DNA from: Hyphomicrobiales bacterium
Lineage (GTDB): Bacteria > Pseudomonadota > Alphaproteobacteria > Rhizobiales > Rhizobiaceae
Assembly: GCA_017305935.1 (NCBI GenBank)
Contig: JAFKJU010000006.1
Location: 62,001-126,000, forward strand
Length of the DNA stretch: 64,000 nucleotides
Direction of reading: 5' to 3'
Shown: positions 17,517-26,705 of the stretch, piece after piece
Layout of the letters: each line of letters opens with the position of its first letter
Numbering within the stretch: position 1 is the first letter of the stretch
Translations under genes and position numbers: made by a program
Notes under the pieces: model-generated
Seen by the model: the letters and a program-made list of their open reading frames with translations, nothing else
The model's database searches: none
Told to the model about the DNA's origin: nothing

Positions 17517-18658
17517 GCCGAAGCTCCCACCGATGTTGTACGGTAATCCTGATCGAGCACCGATGGGCCGCTTCGCAGCGCCCGGAAGGCAGAACCGGGA
17601 TGACCGTCGCGGAGGGAGTTCGTGCCGATCAGCCGCCCGCGTGGTGTTCTGCCGCTGCCCCGTGGCGCCTGCCACCTGCGGGAGCGCAGTTCGGGAATGA
17701 CGCGGCGCTGCGACGGCGGGGCGCTCACATGTTCATCCGGCACCCGAAAATAGCGCCTTTCATGGTCGATCGGATGAACCTTGGCGGATTCGAGGGTGGC
17801 GGGGACGAGGCCCCAGGCGATGTGGCTCGCAGTCGGATGGTCGGGCGACAAGAATTTGCGGGCGATCAGATAGGACTGCTCATCGGGGGTGACGATCGTT
17901 CTGCCGAAGGTCTTTAAGGCAAGGAGGATGTCCACTGTCGCGGACGCCACGGATTTTAAACTGTGATCCATTTTTAATCCATAAAATCTGTAGACTAAAT
18001 ACTTTAATGCCCGGCCCGGGCTGCGATGTCCGCCAAAGCCGTTCCAAAATCGTGCTCGAAAGCGAAAAATCGTTTCATTCCGTTCGCAACTCCCGGACGA
18101 CAACGGCCATCGCGAAGGGCAGGCCGTAAACGCAATGAATGAGGATTTGAGAAATCGCAACGTCGCGGGTGAAATCGTCCCGCACGTTGCCTAACGGCAA
18201 TGTGGCTGTGACTGCTGTGGATATCGATCTCGGGCCGGGCGAGCCCCATGTGCTTCTCAGCCTGATCGCGCGGCCCCGGGACCCGGACGCGGGACGAAGC
18301 ATTATTGGCGGCGTCGTCCTCAGGCATCCCGGTTCCGCCCCGCGATTTGGCCCCGGAAATGGCTGACTGCGCCATCATCCAGCGTGTCGTGGCGATATCA
18401 GCCGCCCCGCAGGGAAGGTATGCGAGATCTCGATCCATGGCTGAAAATGGTTTGCCATTGATCTTGAAGCGGCAGGAAATACAAGCCGGTTTCGTGATAA
18501 GAATCAGTACCGCAGGATGTCCATGCGGCTGGTCTCTCAACGAGACCATTGCATCGAACTGACGCCCGCCTCGTCATCGATCCTTCGTCAATGAAACCTG
18601 AAGACCTGCTCGGGAGGAACGTTATCATTCTGGCAGGCTACTTACCAAACGGGGTCCC
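17517..18658. other. 1.1-kb region without a convincing gene
   Basis: Several ORFs exist but none resembles a known protein over its length. A minus-strand ORF 17513-17971 (152 codons) ends in a 4-nt ATGA overlap with the SsuD-like start; its second half is Arg/Ser-rich and looks out of frame, and an AT-rich dyad sits one base before its ATG, leaving no room for a ribosome site. Around 18075-18195 the minus strand contains AISQILIHCVYGLPFAMAV, reminiscent of carbohydrate-permease membrane segments and possibly a decayed fragment. A 6-bp stem lies at 18531-18547 (GGTCTC/GAGACC). Overall it looks like decayed or non-coding DNA. Confidence 0.4.
17973..17999 (-). promoter_or_regulatory. AT-rich imperfect dyad upstream of the SsuD-like gene
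   Basis: On the minus strand TTTAGTCTACA and TATGGATTAAA flank five bases; the arms match at 8 of 11 positions. It stands out in GC-rich surroundings. Position and look suit a regulator site for sulfonate genes; this is inference. Confidence 0.35.
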
Positions 18659-19204
18659 ATGTCTTTCGTCTTTCGTACCGCGTTACTGGCCGTCGTTCTC
18701 TCCACGCCCGGCGGGAGTTTCGCGCAGGAGACCCGGATCTTTGAACCGGCCGATGGATCGTACAGTTTCCAGTATCCGCATGGCTTCACATTGAACCATA
18801 TGTTTGCCGACGGGACCGGCGAGGCGACCGGCGTCACTGCCTCCAGCATGGAAAACGGCGATGTGCTCATCACCTTCCTTGGGCCGCGCGATCCCGGCGA
18901 CATCCCGGCTGTCAGCGAACAGAACCGCCAGGCCATCGTCGACGAGTTCACGAAGGCTATCGCGGTTCTGCCGTCGATCAAGTTCAATTCGGCGGCCATG
19001 ACGACCATGCTCGGCCGGCCGGCCGTGGATATGGTCTTCACCAGGAAGAGGTTCAAAAACGTCGCGATCAATCGCTACGTCTTCACCATACGTGACGGCA
19101 AAGCCTATAATTTCGAATGTATCTATCGTGAAGACAAGGCAGAGCGGTTCGCCCCCGCTTGCGACCTTGCCGTTTCGACCGTGAGCCTGCGTGAGGCTGA
19201 CTGA
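18659..19204 (+). CDS. Small exported protein of unknown function
   Basis: 181 residues. The N-terminus MSFVFRTALLAVVLSTPGGSF-A is a signal peptide with likely cleavage after FAQ near residue 23. The mature part is a single alpha/beta domain (PADGSYSFQYPHGFTLNHMF, LITFLGPRDPGD, RYVFTIRDGKAYNFECIYRE) with two Cys residues near the C-terminus that could form a disulfide. The pattern of beginning with the sequence of a fitted 'peptide + PsbP-like' fold (surface-exposed FxxPxGY/F) is only suggestive. No operon partner: 435 bp separate it from the sensor kinase gene. I do not recognise a specific family. Confidence 0.7.
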   Translation: MSFVFRTALLAVVLSTPGGSFAQETRIFEPADGSYSFQYPHGFTLNHMFADGTGEATGVTASSMENGDVLITFLGPRDPGDIPAVSEQNRQAIVDEFTKAIAVLPSIKFNSAAMTTMLGRPAVDMVFTRKRFKNVAINRYVFTIRDGKAYNFECIYREDKAERFAPACDLAVSTVSLREAD

Positions 19205-19639
19205 GGTTTCGCCAGCGCCGCCGAAGGGCAGGAGTCCGACGGGGAAGGGGCGGCGGCTTGCACCGAATTGGCGTTCAATCGCCGTAATGGCGAGGTTGCG
19301 GAACTGACGTCACGCATGCTCATGCAGGACCAATCTCCGGCAATGATCGCCGGGTCAAGTCGGCCCATGTCGCCGCGATGGCTACGGCGCCCGGGCGGGA
19401 TCCCAGCCCTCTGAACAGGATTGCAAGGATATCGATGTGATCATCGAGATGCTGAAGTAGAGTCCCCCTGACACCCGGCAGGCATTTACGGACGGAGACC
19501 TGCATCTGCAGACTGCTCCCTAGCGCACAAGGATTACCTCGCAGCGAAGACTTCTTCCCATCGCATATCCGGCGGGCAGGCTGGTCCCGACAGGCCTTGT
19601 CGGATATTCAGGCGTTATGGCATCGGTTGGGAGGGGGTA
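19205..19639. other. 435-bp intergenic region before the two-component system
   Basis: No supported gene. A plus-strand stretch from about 19224 is open for some 60 codons without a start, and the tail of another frame reads SEQDCKDIDVIIEMLK before a stop near 19459, so a frameshifted gene remnant is possible. The sensor kinase promoter should lie in the last 150 bp. No clear dyad was found there. Confidence 0.3.
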
Positions 19640-21037
19640 GTGGAATCATCGCCAATCACTTTTAATCGACCGGTATTGACGGGAAACTGGATACCGGAAT
19701 TTGCGTGGTGGCGCCGGCTTTCCCATGCTTGGCAGTTTGCGCTTGCGTCCGTGCCCGTTCTTCTCGTCGGCATGTTGAGCATCGGCTTCTGGGTTTCGGA
19801 AAACATCGAGGAGGCGATCCTGCAAAACAGGGCGGACGCGACCGCCTTGTTTGTCGACAGCATAATTTCCCCGCTCATTCAGGATCTGTCCGGTCAGACC
19901 GTGCTGGATGCGCCGGCACGCGACAAACTCAACGCCGCCATCCATAGCGGGCCACTGGCCAGCCGGATTTTCTCGTTCAAGATCTGGATCGATACCAGGG
20001 TCGCGTTCAGCACCGATCCCGAACTGATCGGGAAAACCTTTCCGCCTCAGGCGTCGTTACGCAACGCCCTGGCCGGAACCGTGACGGCGGAATTCGATCC
20101 ATTGCGCGGAGAAGAGCACGCCTTCGAGCGGAACAGCGGACTTCCATTCCTTGAAATTCACAGCCCGATCCGGGATGCCGAGACGGGCAAAGTGGTCGCG
20201 GTTGCGGAATTCTATGAACGATCCAGCGAGATCCTCGCGGATCTGCGGCGCTCACAGTTTCATAGCTGGCTGGTCGTCGGTGGCGTGACGATGGGAATGC
20301 TGGCGGTTCTCTTCCTGATCGTCGCCCGGGCAAGCGCGCAGATCGAGCGCCAGAGGAGAATGCTGGACAGCCAGGTTCGCGAGCTTTCCCAGATTCTCGA
20401 GGTGAATACCGGCTTGCGGCGTCGCGTGGATGAGGCCTCGCAACGAACCGTGGCTCTCAACGAACGTTATCTGCGGAGAATCTCCTCCGACCTTCATGAC
20501 GGACCCGCGCAACATCTGGGGTTCGCGATCATGCGTCTAGAAGCAATACGCAAAGGCAAAGGGCGGAAGGACGACGAGGATCTTATCCGCCTGTCGATTC
20601 AGGATGCGATAGACGAGATCCGCAACATCTGCCGCGACCTTCGGTTGCCGGAGTTGAACGGCCTGTCCGGCCGGGACGTGGCGCTCAGGGCGATCAGGGC
20701 GCACGAACTCCACTCGGGCGCGACAATAGGCGCCGAGATTTCGGACGTCGACGTCAAGAGCCAGGGCGCGAGGATCTGCATCTATCGCTTCCTTCAGGAA
20801 ACCCTGAGCAATGCCTCCCGGCACGCCAGATCGAGCTGGATCAGGGTCTCGGTGAAGCCGCAACAAGGGGAGATCGTTGTCGTGGTCGAGGACAATGGTA
20901 TAGGCTTCACCCCTCGCAGGCATGACGAGGGCCTTGGCCTTTCCGGCCTGGAGGAGCGCATAGCAAGTCTTGGAGGACGAATGGAAATCCTCAGCAATCC
21001 CACGGGTGGAACGGCCGTGAAAATGACGTTGCCATGA
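19640..21037 (+). CDS. Sensor histidine kinase, NarX/DegS-like (HisKA_3)
   Basis: 465 residues, GTG start preceded by GGGAGGGGG. Two membrane spans (about 33-53 and 210-230) enclose a periplasmic sensor domain of about 155 residues. A coiled linker follows to about 280, then a HisKA_3 domain with phospho-accepting His286 in SDLHDGPAQHLG. The ATPase domain shows the N-box QETLSNASRHA, the G1 box VEDNGIGF and GLGLSGLEERI. It overlaps the response regulator gene by 4 nt, so the pair is translationally coupled. The ferric-iron importer lies 170 bp beyond, which makes iron-related sensing plausible but unproven. Confidence 0.92.
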   Translation: MESSPITFNRPVLTGNWIPEFAWWRRLSHAWQFALASVPVLLVGMLSIGFWVSENIEEAILQNRADATALFVDSIISPLIQDLSGQTVLDAPARDKLNAAIHSGPLASRIFSFKIWIDTRVAFSTDPELIGKTFPPQASLRNALAGTVTAEFDPLRGEEHAFERNSGLPFLEIHSPIRDAETGKVVAVAEFYERSSEILADLRRSQFHSWLVVGGVTMGMLAVLFLIVARASAQIERQRRMLDSQVRELSQILEVNTGLRRRVDEASQRTVALNERYLRRISSDLHDGPAQHLGFAIMRLEAIRKGKGRKDDEDLIRLSIQDAIDEIRNICRDLRLPELNGLSGRDVALRAIRAHELHSGATIGAEISDVDVKSQGARICIYRFLQETLSNASRHARSSWIRVSVKPQQGEIVVVVEDNGIGFTPRRHDEGLGLSGLEERIASLGGRMEILSNPTGGTAVKMTLP

Positions 21038-21726
21038 TGACCGGGGAAGAAAGGGAACCGCTGCGCGTCGCCATCGTCGACGACCACCCGATGTTCCGCA
21101 TGGGTGTCGTCCGCGGTTTGGAGGATGAGGGCGGGATCGTGATCATCGCAGAGGGGGCGAATGCCGGGGATGCGATCTCCATCTATCAGCGCGCGCGGCC
21201 GGACATCAGCCTGCTTGACCTGTCCATGCCGGGCGGGGGACACGCGGCGATCCGGGGTATCCGCGATCTCGACGGCGACGCGTCCATCGTGGTGCTCACG
21301 GCCTCCGAGGACGACAACGATGTGTTCGAAGCATTGAAGGCCGGCGCGAAAGGCTATGTGCTGAAAGGCGTGGATGCGGGATTTCTGGTGAGCGTTCTCC
21401 GGCGTGTCGCGGGCGGCGATACGATCGTCTCCCCCGGGCTGGCGTCGCGTGTTCTCTCCCAAATGACCGACCGGCCGGCGAGCGCCGGCCAAACGGGAGA
21501 CGGGCAGGCCAGAGCGTCGCTACCCCGTCTCACGCCGCGCGAGGAGCAGATTCTGGCACTCGTCGCCGAAGGTTACAGCAACAAGGAAGTCGCACGATTT
21601 CTTTCGCTTCAGGAAAAGTCGATCAAGCATGTGATGACGCGCATCCTGAAAAAGCTCGAAGTCCGCAATCGCACCGAAGCCGCGCTATTGATGCGCGAGT
21701 GGCAACATGACAACGGACGGCGTTGA
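21034..21726 (+). CDS. Response regulator, NarL/FixJ family
   Basis: 230 residues. Receiver domain at about 10-128 with acidic pair Asp16-Asp17 (IVDDHP), phospho-acceptor Asp62 in SLLDLSMPG, Thr in VVLTASEDD and Lys in GAKGYVLKG. After a Pro/Ala/Gly-rich linker comes a LuxR-type HTH at about 163-222 (LTPREEQILALVAEGYSNKE, then SIKHVMTRILKKLEVRNRTE). Cognate regulator of the upstream kinase (ATGA overlap). Likely targets include the downstream iron importer (inference). Confidence 0.93.
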   Translation: MMTGEEREPLRVAIVDDHPMFRMGVVRGLEDEGGIVIIAEGANAGDAISIYQRARPDISLLDLSMPGGGHAAIRGIRDLDGDASIVVLTASEDDNDVFEALKAGAKGYVLKGVDAGFLVSVLRRVAGGDTIVSPGLASRVLSQMTDRPASAGQTGDGQARASLPRLTPREEQILALVAEGYSNKEVARFLSLQEKSIKHVMTRILKKLEVRNRTEAALLMREWQHDNGRR

Positions 21727-21809
21727 AAGCATGGAGACAGGCTCCGAATACGGACCTTGGTCCGCATAGCCTGTTCACCTGTATCCCGATAAGTGGAGTG
21801 TGGATGGCA

Positions 21810-21834
21810 GGATTTCGGCAGATCGTCGAAATCC
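21810..21834. promoter_or_regulatory. Inverted repeat upstream of the ferric-iron importer
   Basis: Perfect 8-bp arms GGATTTCG (21810-21817) and CGAAATCC (21827-21834) with a 9-nt spacer, 62 bp before the binding-protein start. It could be an operator for the NarL-type regulator or an iron regulator, or a leader hairpin. Confidence 0.45.
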
Positions 21835-21896
21835 GTATCGCAACACCGGCCAGTCGATGCGCTATGCCCTTCTGGCCCTTATCCGGGGAGTTCTCT

Positions 21897-22919
21897 ATGA
21901 AAGCCAAGGCCCTTGTGAAGTCGCTTCTTCTTGCCACTTCGGTCTTTGCCGCGCCGACATTGGCATCGGCCGCCGAAATCAACCTCTATACGACTCGCGA
22001 GCCGGCCCTGATCGCACCGCTTGTCGAAGCCTATACGAAGTCGACCGGCACCAAGGTCAACACGGTTTTCATGAAGGACGGCCTTGCCGAGCGGGTTGCG
22101 TCCGAAGGCGCCAGCTCGCCGGCTGATATCCTGATGACCGTCGACGCCGGCAATCTGGTCGATCTCACCGACAAGGGCGTGACCCAGCCGATCGAGTCCT
22201 CGGTCTTGACCGGCGCCGTTCCGGCGGAGTTGCGTGATGGCAAGGGGCATTGGTTTGGTCTCTCCTACCGTGCCCGCGTGCTTTACGCCGCCAAGGATCT
22301 CGATCTCGCGTCCTTCAACTACGAGGATCTGGCCGATCCGAAATGGAAAGGCAAAGTCTGCATCCGTTCCGGCCAGCACCCCTACAACACGGCGCTCTTT
22401 GCCGATTACATCGCGCACCATGGCGCCGAAGAAACCGAAAAGTGGCTGGCAGGTGTGAAGGCCAACCTGGCGCGCAAGGCAGCCGGCGGCGACCGTGACG
22501 TGGCAAAGGACATCCTCGGCGGCATCTGCGACATCGGCATCGCCAATTCATACTATGTCGGCTTGATGAAATCCGGCAAGGGTGGCGAGGAGCAGGTCAA
22601 GTGGGCCGAGGCCATCAAGGTCGTGCTGCCGACCTTCAAGGATGGCGGGACGCAGGTGAATATCAGCGGCGCGGCCGTCGCCAAGAATTCCCCCAATAAG
22701 GCCGAAGCCGTGAAGTTCCTGGAATATCTCGTCTCCGACGAAGCCCAGAAGATCTATGCCGAAGCCAATTACGAATACCCGGTCAAGGCGGGCGTCGCTG
22801 CCGATCCGATCATCGCGGCGTTCGGCGCGCTCAAGATCGACAACAAGCCGCTTTCCGAGATCGTCAGCCATCGCAAACAGGCGAGCGAGCTCGTAGACAA
22901 GATCGGCCTCGACAACTAA
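21897..22919 (+). CDS. Ferric-iron ABC transporter, periplasmic binding protein (FbpA/SfuA type)
   Basis: 340 residues with a signal peptide cleaved near residue 26 (LASAAEINLYTTREP). Two-lobed transferrin-like fold. The iron-ligand tyrosine pair typical of FbpA proteins is visible as NSYYVG at 217-222. It captures Fe3+ and delivers it to the permease encoded downstream. The ATG at 21897 follows GGGGAG; longer in-frame ORFs from 21723 lack a signal sequence at their start. First gene of a three-gene importer with permease and ATPase on the same strand. Confidence 0.93.
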   Translation: MKAKALVKSLLLATSVFAAPTLASAAEINLYTTREPALIAPLVEAYTKSTGTKVNTVFMKDGLAERVASEGASSPADILMTVDAGNLVDLTDKGVTQPIESSVLTGAVPAELRDGKGHWFGLSYRARVLYAAKDLDLASFNYEDLADPKWKGKVCIRSGQHPYNTALFADYIAHHGAEETEKWLAGVKANLARKAAGGDRDVAKDILGGICDIGIANSYYVGLMKSGKGGEEQVKWAEAIKVVLPTFKDGGTQVNISGAAVAKNSPNKAEAVKFLEYLVSDEAQKIYAEANYEYPVKAGVAADPIIAAFGALKIDNKPLSEIVSHRKQASELVDKIGLDN

Positions 22920-23055
22920 ACGCGGCGCGGATCTTTCAGGTTCGCTTAACCCTACCTCAGCCTGTTGCCGCATGCACGGCACGATCTAACCGGACAGAAG
23001 GCGTCTCCTCCAGGATGGGCGGGGACGCCGTTCTCACAGATGATGGACGTTGCTT

Positions 23056-24759
23056 ATGCGCTTCCACTCGCGGGCCACTGGGCTCCCGGCTGCAAGCCGG
23101 ACCGGCCGCTCCGGAAAAGCCTGGCTGCTTGCCGCGCTGCTGGCGGGGCTTGTCGTTGTCGTTCCGGTCTATGGCCTGCTGCTCGAGGCCATGAAGGGAT
23201 CGGCCGGACTCTGGGCACACCTGTTTTCCACCATTCTGCCCGTGGCGCTGGTCGATACGCTGATCCTGCTTGCCGGCGTCGGCTGTCTGGTCGCGCTCAT
23301 CGGCACGACCACGGCATGGATGGTCACGGCCTATGATTTTCCGGGCCGGCGCCTTCTGGAATGGGCGCTGCTTCTGCCGCTGGCGGTACCCACCTACATC
23401 ATCGCCTATGCCTATCTCGACATTCTTCACCCGATCGGCTCGGTGCAGGGAGCGATCCGCTGGGTGCTCGGCTATGAAAGTCCGCGCCAGTTCCGTCTGC
23501 CGGATATCCGTTCGATGACCGGCTGCATCGTTCTGTTCGGTTTCGTCCTTTATCCCTATGTTTATATTCCGACGCGCGCGATGTTCCTGACCCAGTCCGG
23601 CAATCTGGTCGATGCCGCCAGAACGCTGGGCGTCTCGCGTCGCGCGATCTTCTGGCATGTCGCGCTGCCCATGGCGCGACCCGCCGTCGCCATCGGCGTC
23701 GCACTGGCCCTCATGGAAACGCTGAACGATGTCGGGGCGGCCGAATTTCTGGGCGTGCGGACGATGACCGTCTCCATCTACACCACGTGGATTACCCGCA
23801 CGGATCTGCCCGGCGCCGCGCAGATCGCTCTGGCCCTGCTGCTGATTGTGGTGGCGCTTGTCGGCCTGGAGCGCCGGGCGCGCAGAAGGCAGCGCTACAT
23901 GACCGATGCTCGTCGCAGCCGCAAGTTTCTGGCGACCAGAGTGGCGCCGCTACGGGGCATGCTCTTCTTTGCGGTGGGTATCATGCCCGTCCTGCTGGGC
24001 TTCGTTGCACCCTTTCTCTACCTCGCGGACGAGGCATGGAAGCGCTACCAATTCGCGGGATTGTCGCCACGCATTCAGGACGAGGCGGTGAACACGATCG
24101 TTATCGCCACCGTCGCGACGGTCGTGACCATGCTTCTGGGCTTCGTCGTCGCCTATGCGGCCCGCATCCGTCCCGGAATCCAGTCCACCGTCATCCTGCG
24201 CCTGTCCGTCATGGGCTATGCCGCACCCGGCACCGTCGTCGCCATCGGCGTGCTGATCGTACTGGCCGGCTTCGACCGTTTCATCGACCAAACCGCGCTG
24301 GACTGGTTCGGCGTTTCCACCGGCCTGTTGTTTATGGGTTCCGGCGCGGCCATCATCTACGCGCTGACGGTGCGTTTCATGGCGATTTCCGCCGGTGGCG
24401 TCGAGGTGGGGCTTTCCCGCATTTCCCTGTCGCTGGATCATGCCTCGCGGACGCTGGGCCAGTCGTCCGCCGGTACGTTCAGGCATGTGCATCTGCCGCT
24501 GTCGAAAACCGCGCTGTCGGCGGCGGCCCTTCTCGTCTTCGTGGATTGCGTCAAGGAATTGCCGGCCACGCTTCTGCTGCGTCCGCTGAATGTCGAGACC
24601 TTCGCCACCCATCTCTACGGCGAGGCGGCCAGGGGCACCTATGAGGAAGCCTCCATTGCCGCACTTGCGATTGTTGCCGTTTCGGTTCTGCCGGTCATTC
24701 TGCTTTCGCGCGTGGGACGCAACCAGGCCCGCAGTCTCGATGAGGCGTCTCCACGATGA
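23056..24759 (+). CDS. Ferric-iron ABC transporter, fused permease (FbpB/SfuB type)
   Basis: 567 residues from the ATG at 23056; a TTG two codons earlier is possible and neither has a strong ribosome site. Two tandem permease units of about six spans each, each with an EAA-type loop: LVDAARTLGVSRRAIFWHVALP (near 180) and LDHASRTLGQSSAGTFRHVHLP (near 475) with the conserved Gly. Arrangement is that of the FbpB family, so one polypeptide forms the whole channel. It follows the binding protein by 136 bp and overlaps the ATPase gene by 4 nt. Confidence 0.92.
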   Translation: MRFHSRATGLPAASRTGRSGKAWLLAALLAGLVVVVPVYGLLLEAMKGSAGLWAHLFSTILPVALVDTLILLAGVGCLVALIGTTTAWMVTAYDFPGRRLLEWALLLPLAVPTYIIAYAYLDILHPIGSVQGAIRWVLGYESPRQFRLPDIRSMTGCIVLFGFVLYPYVYIPTRAMFLTQSGNLVDAARTLGVSRRAIFWHVALPMARPAVAIGVALALMETLNDVGAAEFLGVRTMTVSIYTTWITRTDLPGAAQIALALLLIVVALVGLERRARRRQRYMTDARRSRKFLATRVAPLRGMLFFAVGIMPVLLGFVAPFLYLADEAWKRYQFAGLSPRIQDEAVNTIVIATVATVVTMLLGFVVAYAARIRPGIQSTVILRLSVMGYAAPGTVVAIGVLIVLAGFDRFIDQTALDWFGVSTGLLFMGSGAAIIYALTVRFMAISAGGVEVGLSRISLSLDHASRTLGQSSAGTFRHVHLPLSKTALSAAALLVFVDCVKELPATLLLRPLNVETFATHLYGEAARGTYEEASIAALAIVAVSVLPVILLSRVGRNQARSLDEASPR

Positions 24760-25823
24760 ACTCCAATCCCGGAGATGCAATGCGCATGTCACCTGCACCC
24801 GCCATACGGCTTGAGGGCGTCGGCCGGACGTTCGGCGTCAACGCTGCCCTCCGAGGCATTTCCCTGGAGATCGCCAGCGGAGAGATCGTGTCGCTGGTCG
24901 GACACTCCGGCTGTGGCAAGTCCACGCTTCTGCGCATCATTGCCGGTGTGGAGACCGTGGATACCGGGAGCGTGTTTCTCGCTGGCCAGGTTGTTGACGG
25001 AAGCAGCCGCTTTGTCGAACCCGAACGCCGTGGCGTCGGCTTCGTCTTTCAGGATTATGCCCTGTTTCCCCATCTCTCGATTTGCGACAACATCCTTTTC
25101 GGCCTGAAAAGCCGCCCGCGGCGCGAAGCTCTTGCAACGGCCTGCGATATCATGGAGCGAGTGGGCATCCTGCATTTGAAGGACCGCTTTCCGCATACGC
25201 TTTCCGGCGGCGAGCAGCAGCGGGTTGCGCTCGCCCGCGCAATTGCGCCAAAGCCCTCGGTGGTGCTGCTCGACGAGCCCTTTTCCAATCTCGATCAAGG
25301 AATGCGCGACCGCGTGCGCGCCGAAATGCTTTCTCTCCTGCGCACAACGGGGGCGACCGTTGTCATCGTGACCCACGATTCGGAGGAAGCATTGTCTTCC
25401 GGCGACCGCGTCGTGCTGATGCGGGCAGGCGAGGTCGCTCAGATAGGAACGCCACGCGATATCTATTTCCGCCCGGAAAGTGCTTATGTGGCGGAATTCT
25501 TCTGCGCCTTCAACACGATACCGGGCTTCTGGCAAAACGGATGCTTCGAGACGGCGATCGGTGGGTTCGCCCTTCCGCACGCAGTCCGGCGCGCAGATGC
25601 GCGCAGGCTCTATGTTCGCCCCCAGGCCATCAGGATATCACCGAATCTTGGCGAATATTCCGGCCGGATCGAAGAACGGATATTTCTCGGTGCATGCGAG
25701 AAGGTCGGTCTACGGGTTGAAGGACTGGAGGAGCTTCTTGTGGCAGTCCTCGACGAGCCGCTGCCCGATAGCGCAGACACGGTCAGGTTTTCGATTGCGC
25801 CCGACTCGCTTTTGGTTTTCTGA
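24756..25823 (+). CDS. Ferric-iron ABC transporter, ATP-binding protein (FbpC/SfuC type)
   Basis: 355 residues. Walker A GHSGCGKST near 49-57, Q-loop FVFQDYALFPHLS, signature LSGGEQQRVALARAI, Walker B VVLLDEPFSNLD and switch VTHDSEEAL, then a C-terminal TOBE-like regulatory domain. It powers the fused permease encoded just upstream. The start at 24756 uses a 4-nt ATGA overlap; an ATG at 24780 also has a GGAG nearby. The gene ends the importer operon. Confidence 0.92.
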   Translation: MNSNPGDAMRMSPAPAIRLEGVGRTFGVNAALRGISLEIASGEIVSLVGHSGCGKSTLLRIIAGVETVDTGSVFLAGQVVDGSSRFVEPERRGVGFVFQDYALFPHLSICDNILFGLKSRPRREALATACDIMERVGILHLKDRFPHTLSGGEQQRVALARAIAPKPSVVLLDEPFSNLDQGMRDRVRAEMLSLLRTTGATVVIVTHDSEEALSSGDRVVLMRAGEVAQIGTPRDIYFRPESAYVAEFFCAFNTIPGFWQNGCFETAIGGFALPHAVRRADARRLYVRPQAIRISPNLGEYSGRIEERIFLGACEKVGLRVEGLEELLVAVLDEPLPDSADTVRFSIAPDSLLVF

Positions 25824-25839
25824 CAGTCGCTCGTCGTAA

Positions 25840-25974
25840 ACCGGCCACGGTGCTGAGGATATCCACTTTCGCCTCCACATCAATCAGCATTTCGGGCTGA
25901 GCGAGGCGCAGTTCATCCTGCTTGCCGGTCTCGGCATTGTCGGCGGCTCCTTCGCGGTCGGTCAGGCCACCTAG
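25840..25974 (+). pseudogene. Orphan C-terminal gene fragment
   Basis: An open stretch of 44 codons with no ATG, GTG or TTG start, ending at a TAG that interlocks with the stop of the convergent DUF2270 gene. It reads HFRLHINQHFGLSEAQFILL followed by a Gly-rich hydrophobic tail (GLGIVGGSFAVGQAT), like the end of a membrane or secreted protein. Probably what remains of a gene whose 5' part was lost when the iron importer came to lie next to it. The family is not recognised. Confidence 0.45.
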
Positions 25975-26705
25975 ACGTGTGCATCTCCGATCGCGAATTC
26001 GTCATCGGCGTGTTCGCGGTAGAAGGACGCCGTAACGATCATCGCATAGAGAGCGCCCACGCTGGCCAGGACGATCCATCCACTGACGGGCCCCAGGGCG
26101 GCATTGCCGATCAGGTCGCTCCAACGGCTGACGACTTCGGCGCCCGTGTCGTCCGGCAGCAATTTCGGCGAAGAAATCTTCAGCCCCCATGCGAGCACCA
26201 GAATGAGATACATCCACGTGTAATTGCGACGGATTCGCCGGAACAGGGCTTCCCTGTAGCTTATCAGGAAGGTGGGCTTCCTCAGGCTCTGGGCGATTGC
26301 GGCGGCCCAGTCGGCATTCAATTCGGCCTGCGGGCTCAAGGCCTGGGCGAAATAATAGCGTTCGAGTTGCCGGACGCGACTGCGATAGACATCGAAGAAA
26401 CGGTATCGGCGCGCCTCGATCAGCAGGAGAAGCGAAACGATCAGCATGCCGAACAGGATCACCCCATGATGCGACGTCGGCGTCGACAGCGAGATCGACA
26501 ACAATGCCGCCACGACGGTGATGGCCCAGTTGGAGGTCCGGTCGATGCGGTCTCGCCAGCTTGTCATGCGCCCCATTTCGCCACGATAATAATGGATAAC
26601 GGCATTTACTTTTTCAGAAGATGTCATCGGAAGCGGCGGGCCGTTCCGCTCCGCTGCGGACATCTCGATGTCTGTACCCGGTTTTATTCCTGCCAGGGGC
26701 TCCAT
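25971..26705 (-). CDS. DUF2270 integral membrane protein
   Basis: 244 residues from the ATG at 26705, which has GAGG nine bases upstream; an ATG at 26720 would add five residues. The motif VIHYYRGEMGRMTSWRDRID, followed by two close membrane spans (about 65-105) and two further spans near 170-190 and 215-235, matches DUF2270 membrane proteins of unknown function. RYRFFDVYRSRVRQLERYYF is another conserved block. It is divergent from the antiporter gene at 26956 with 250 bp between starts, so the two may share control. No biochemical role can be assigned. Confidence 0.75.
   Translation of the reverse strand: MEPLAGIKPGTDIEMSAAERNGPPLPMTSSEKVNAVIHYYRGEMGRMTSWRDRIDRTSNWAITVVAALLSISLSTPTSHHGVILFGMLIVSLLLLIEARRYRFFDVYRSRVRQLERYYFAQALSPQAELNADWAAAIAQSLRKPTFLISYREALFRRIRRNYTWMYLILVLAWGLKISSPKLLPDDTGAEVVSRWSDLIGNAALGPVSGWIVLASVGALYAMIVTASFYREHADDEFAIGDAHV

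Noticed and set aside
17513-17971. A 152-codon ORF overlapping the SsuD-like start
   Set aside because: The 4-nt overlap is attractive, but the second half is Arg/Ser-rich, no family is recognised and the putative promoter dyad lies one base before its start. Described within the gap entry rather than called as a gene.
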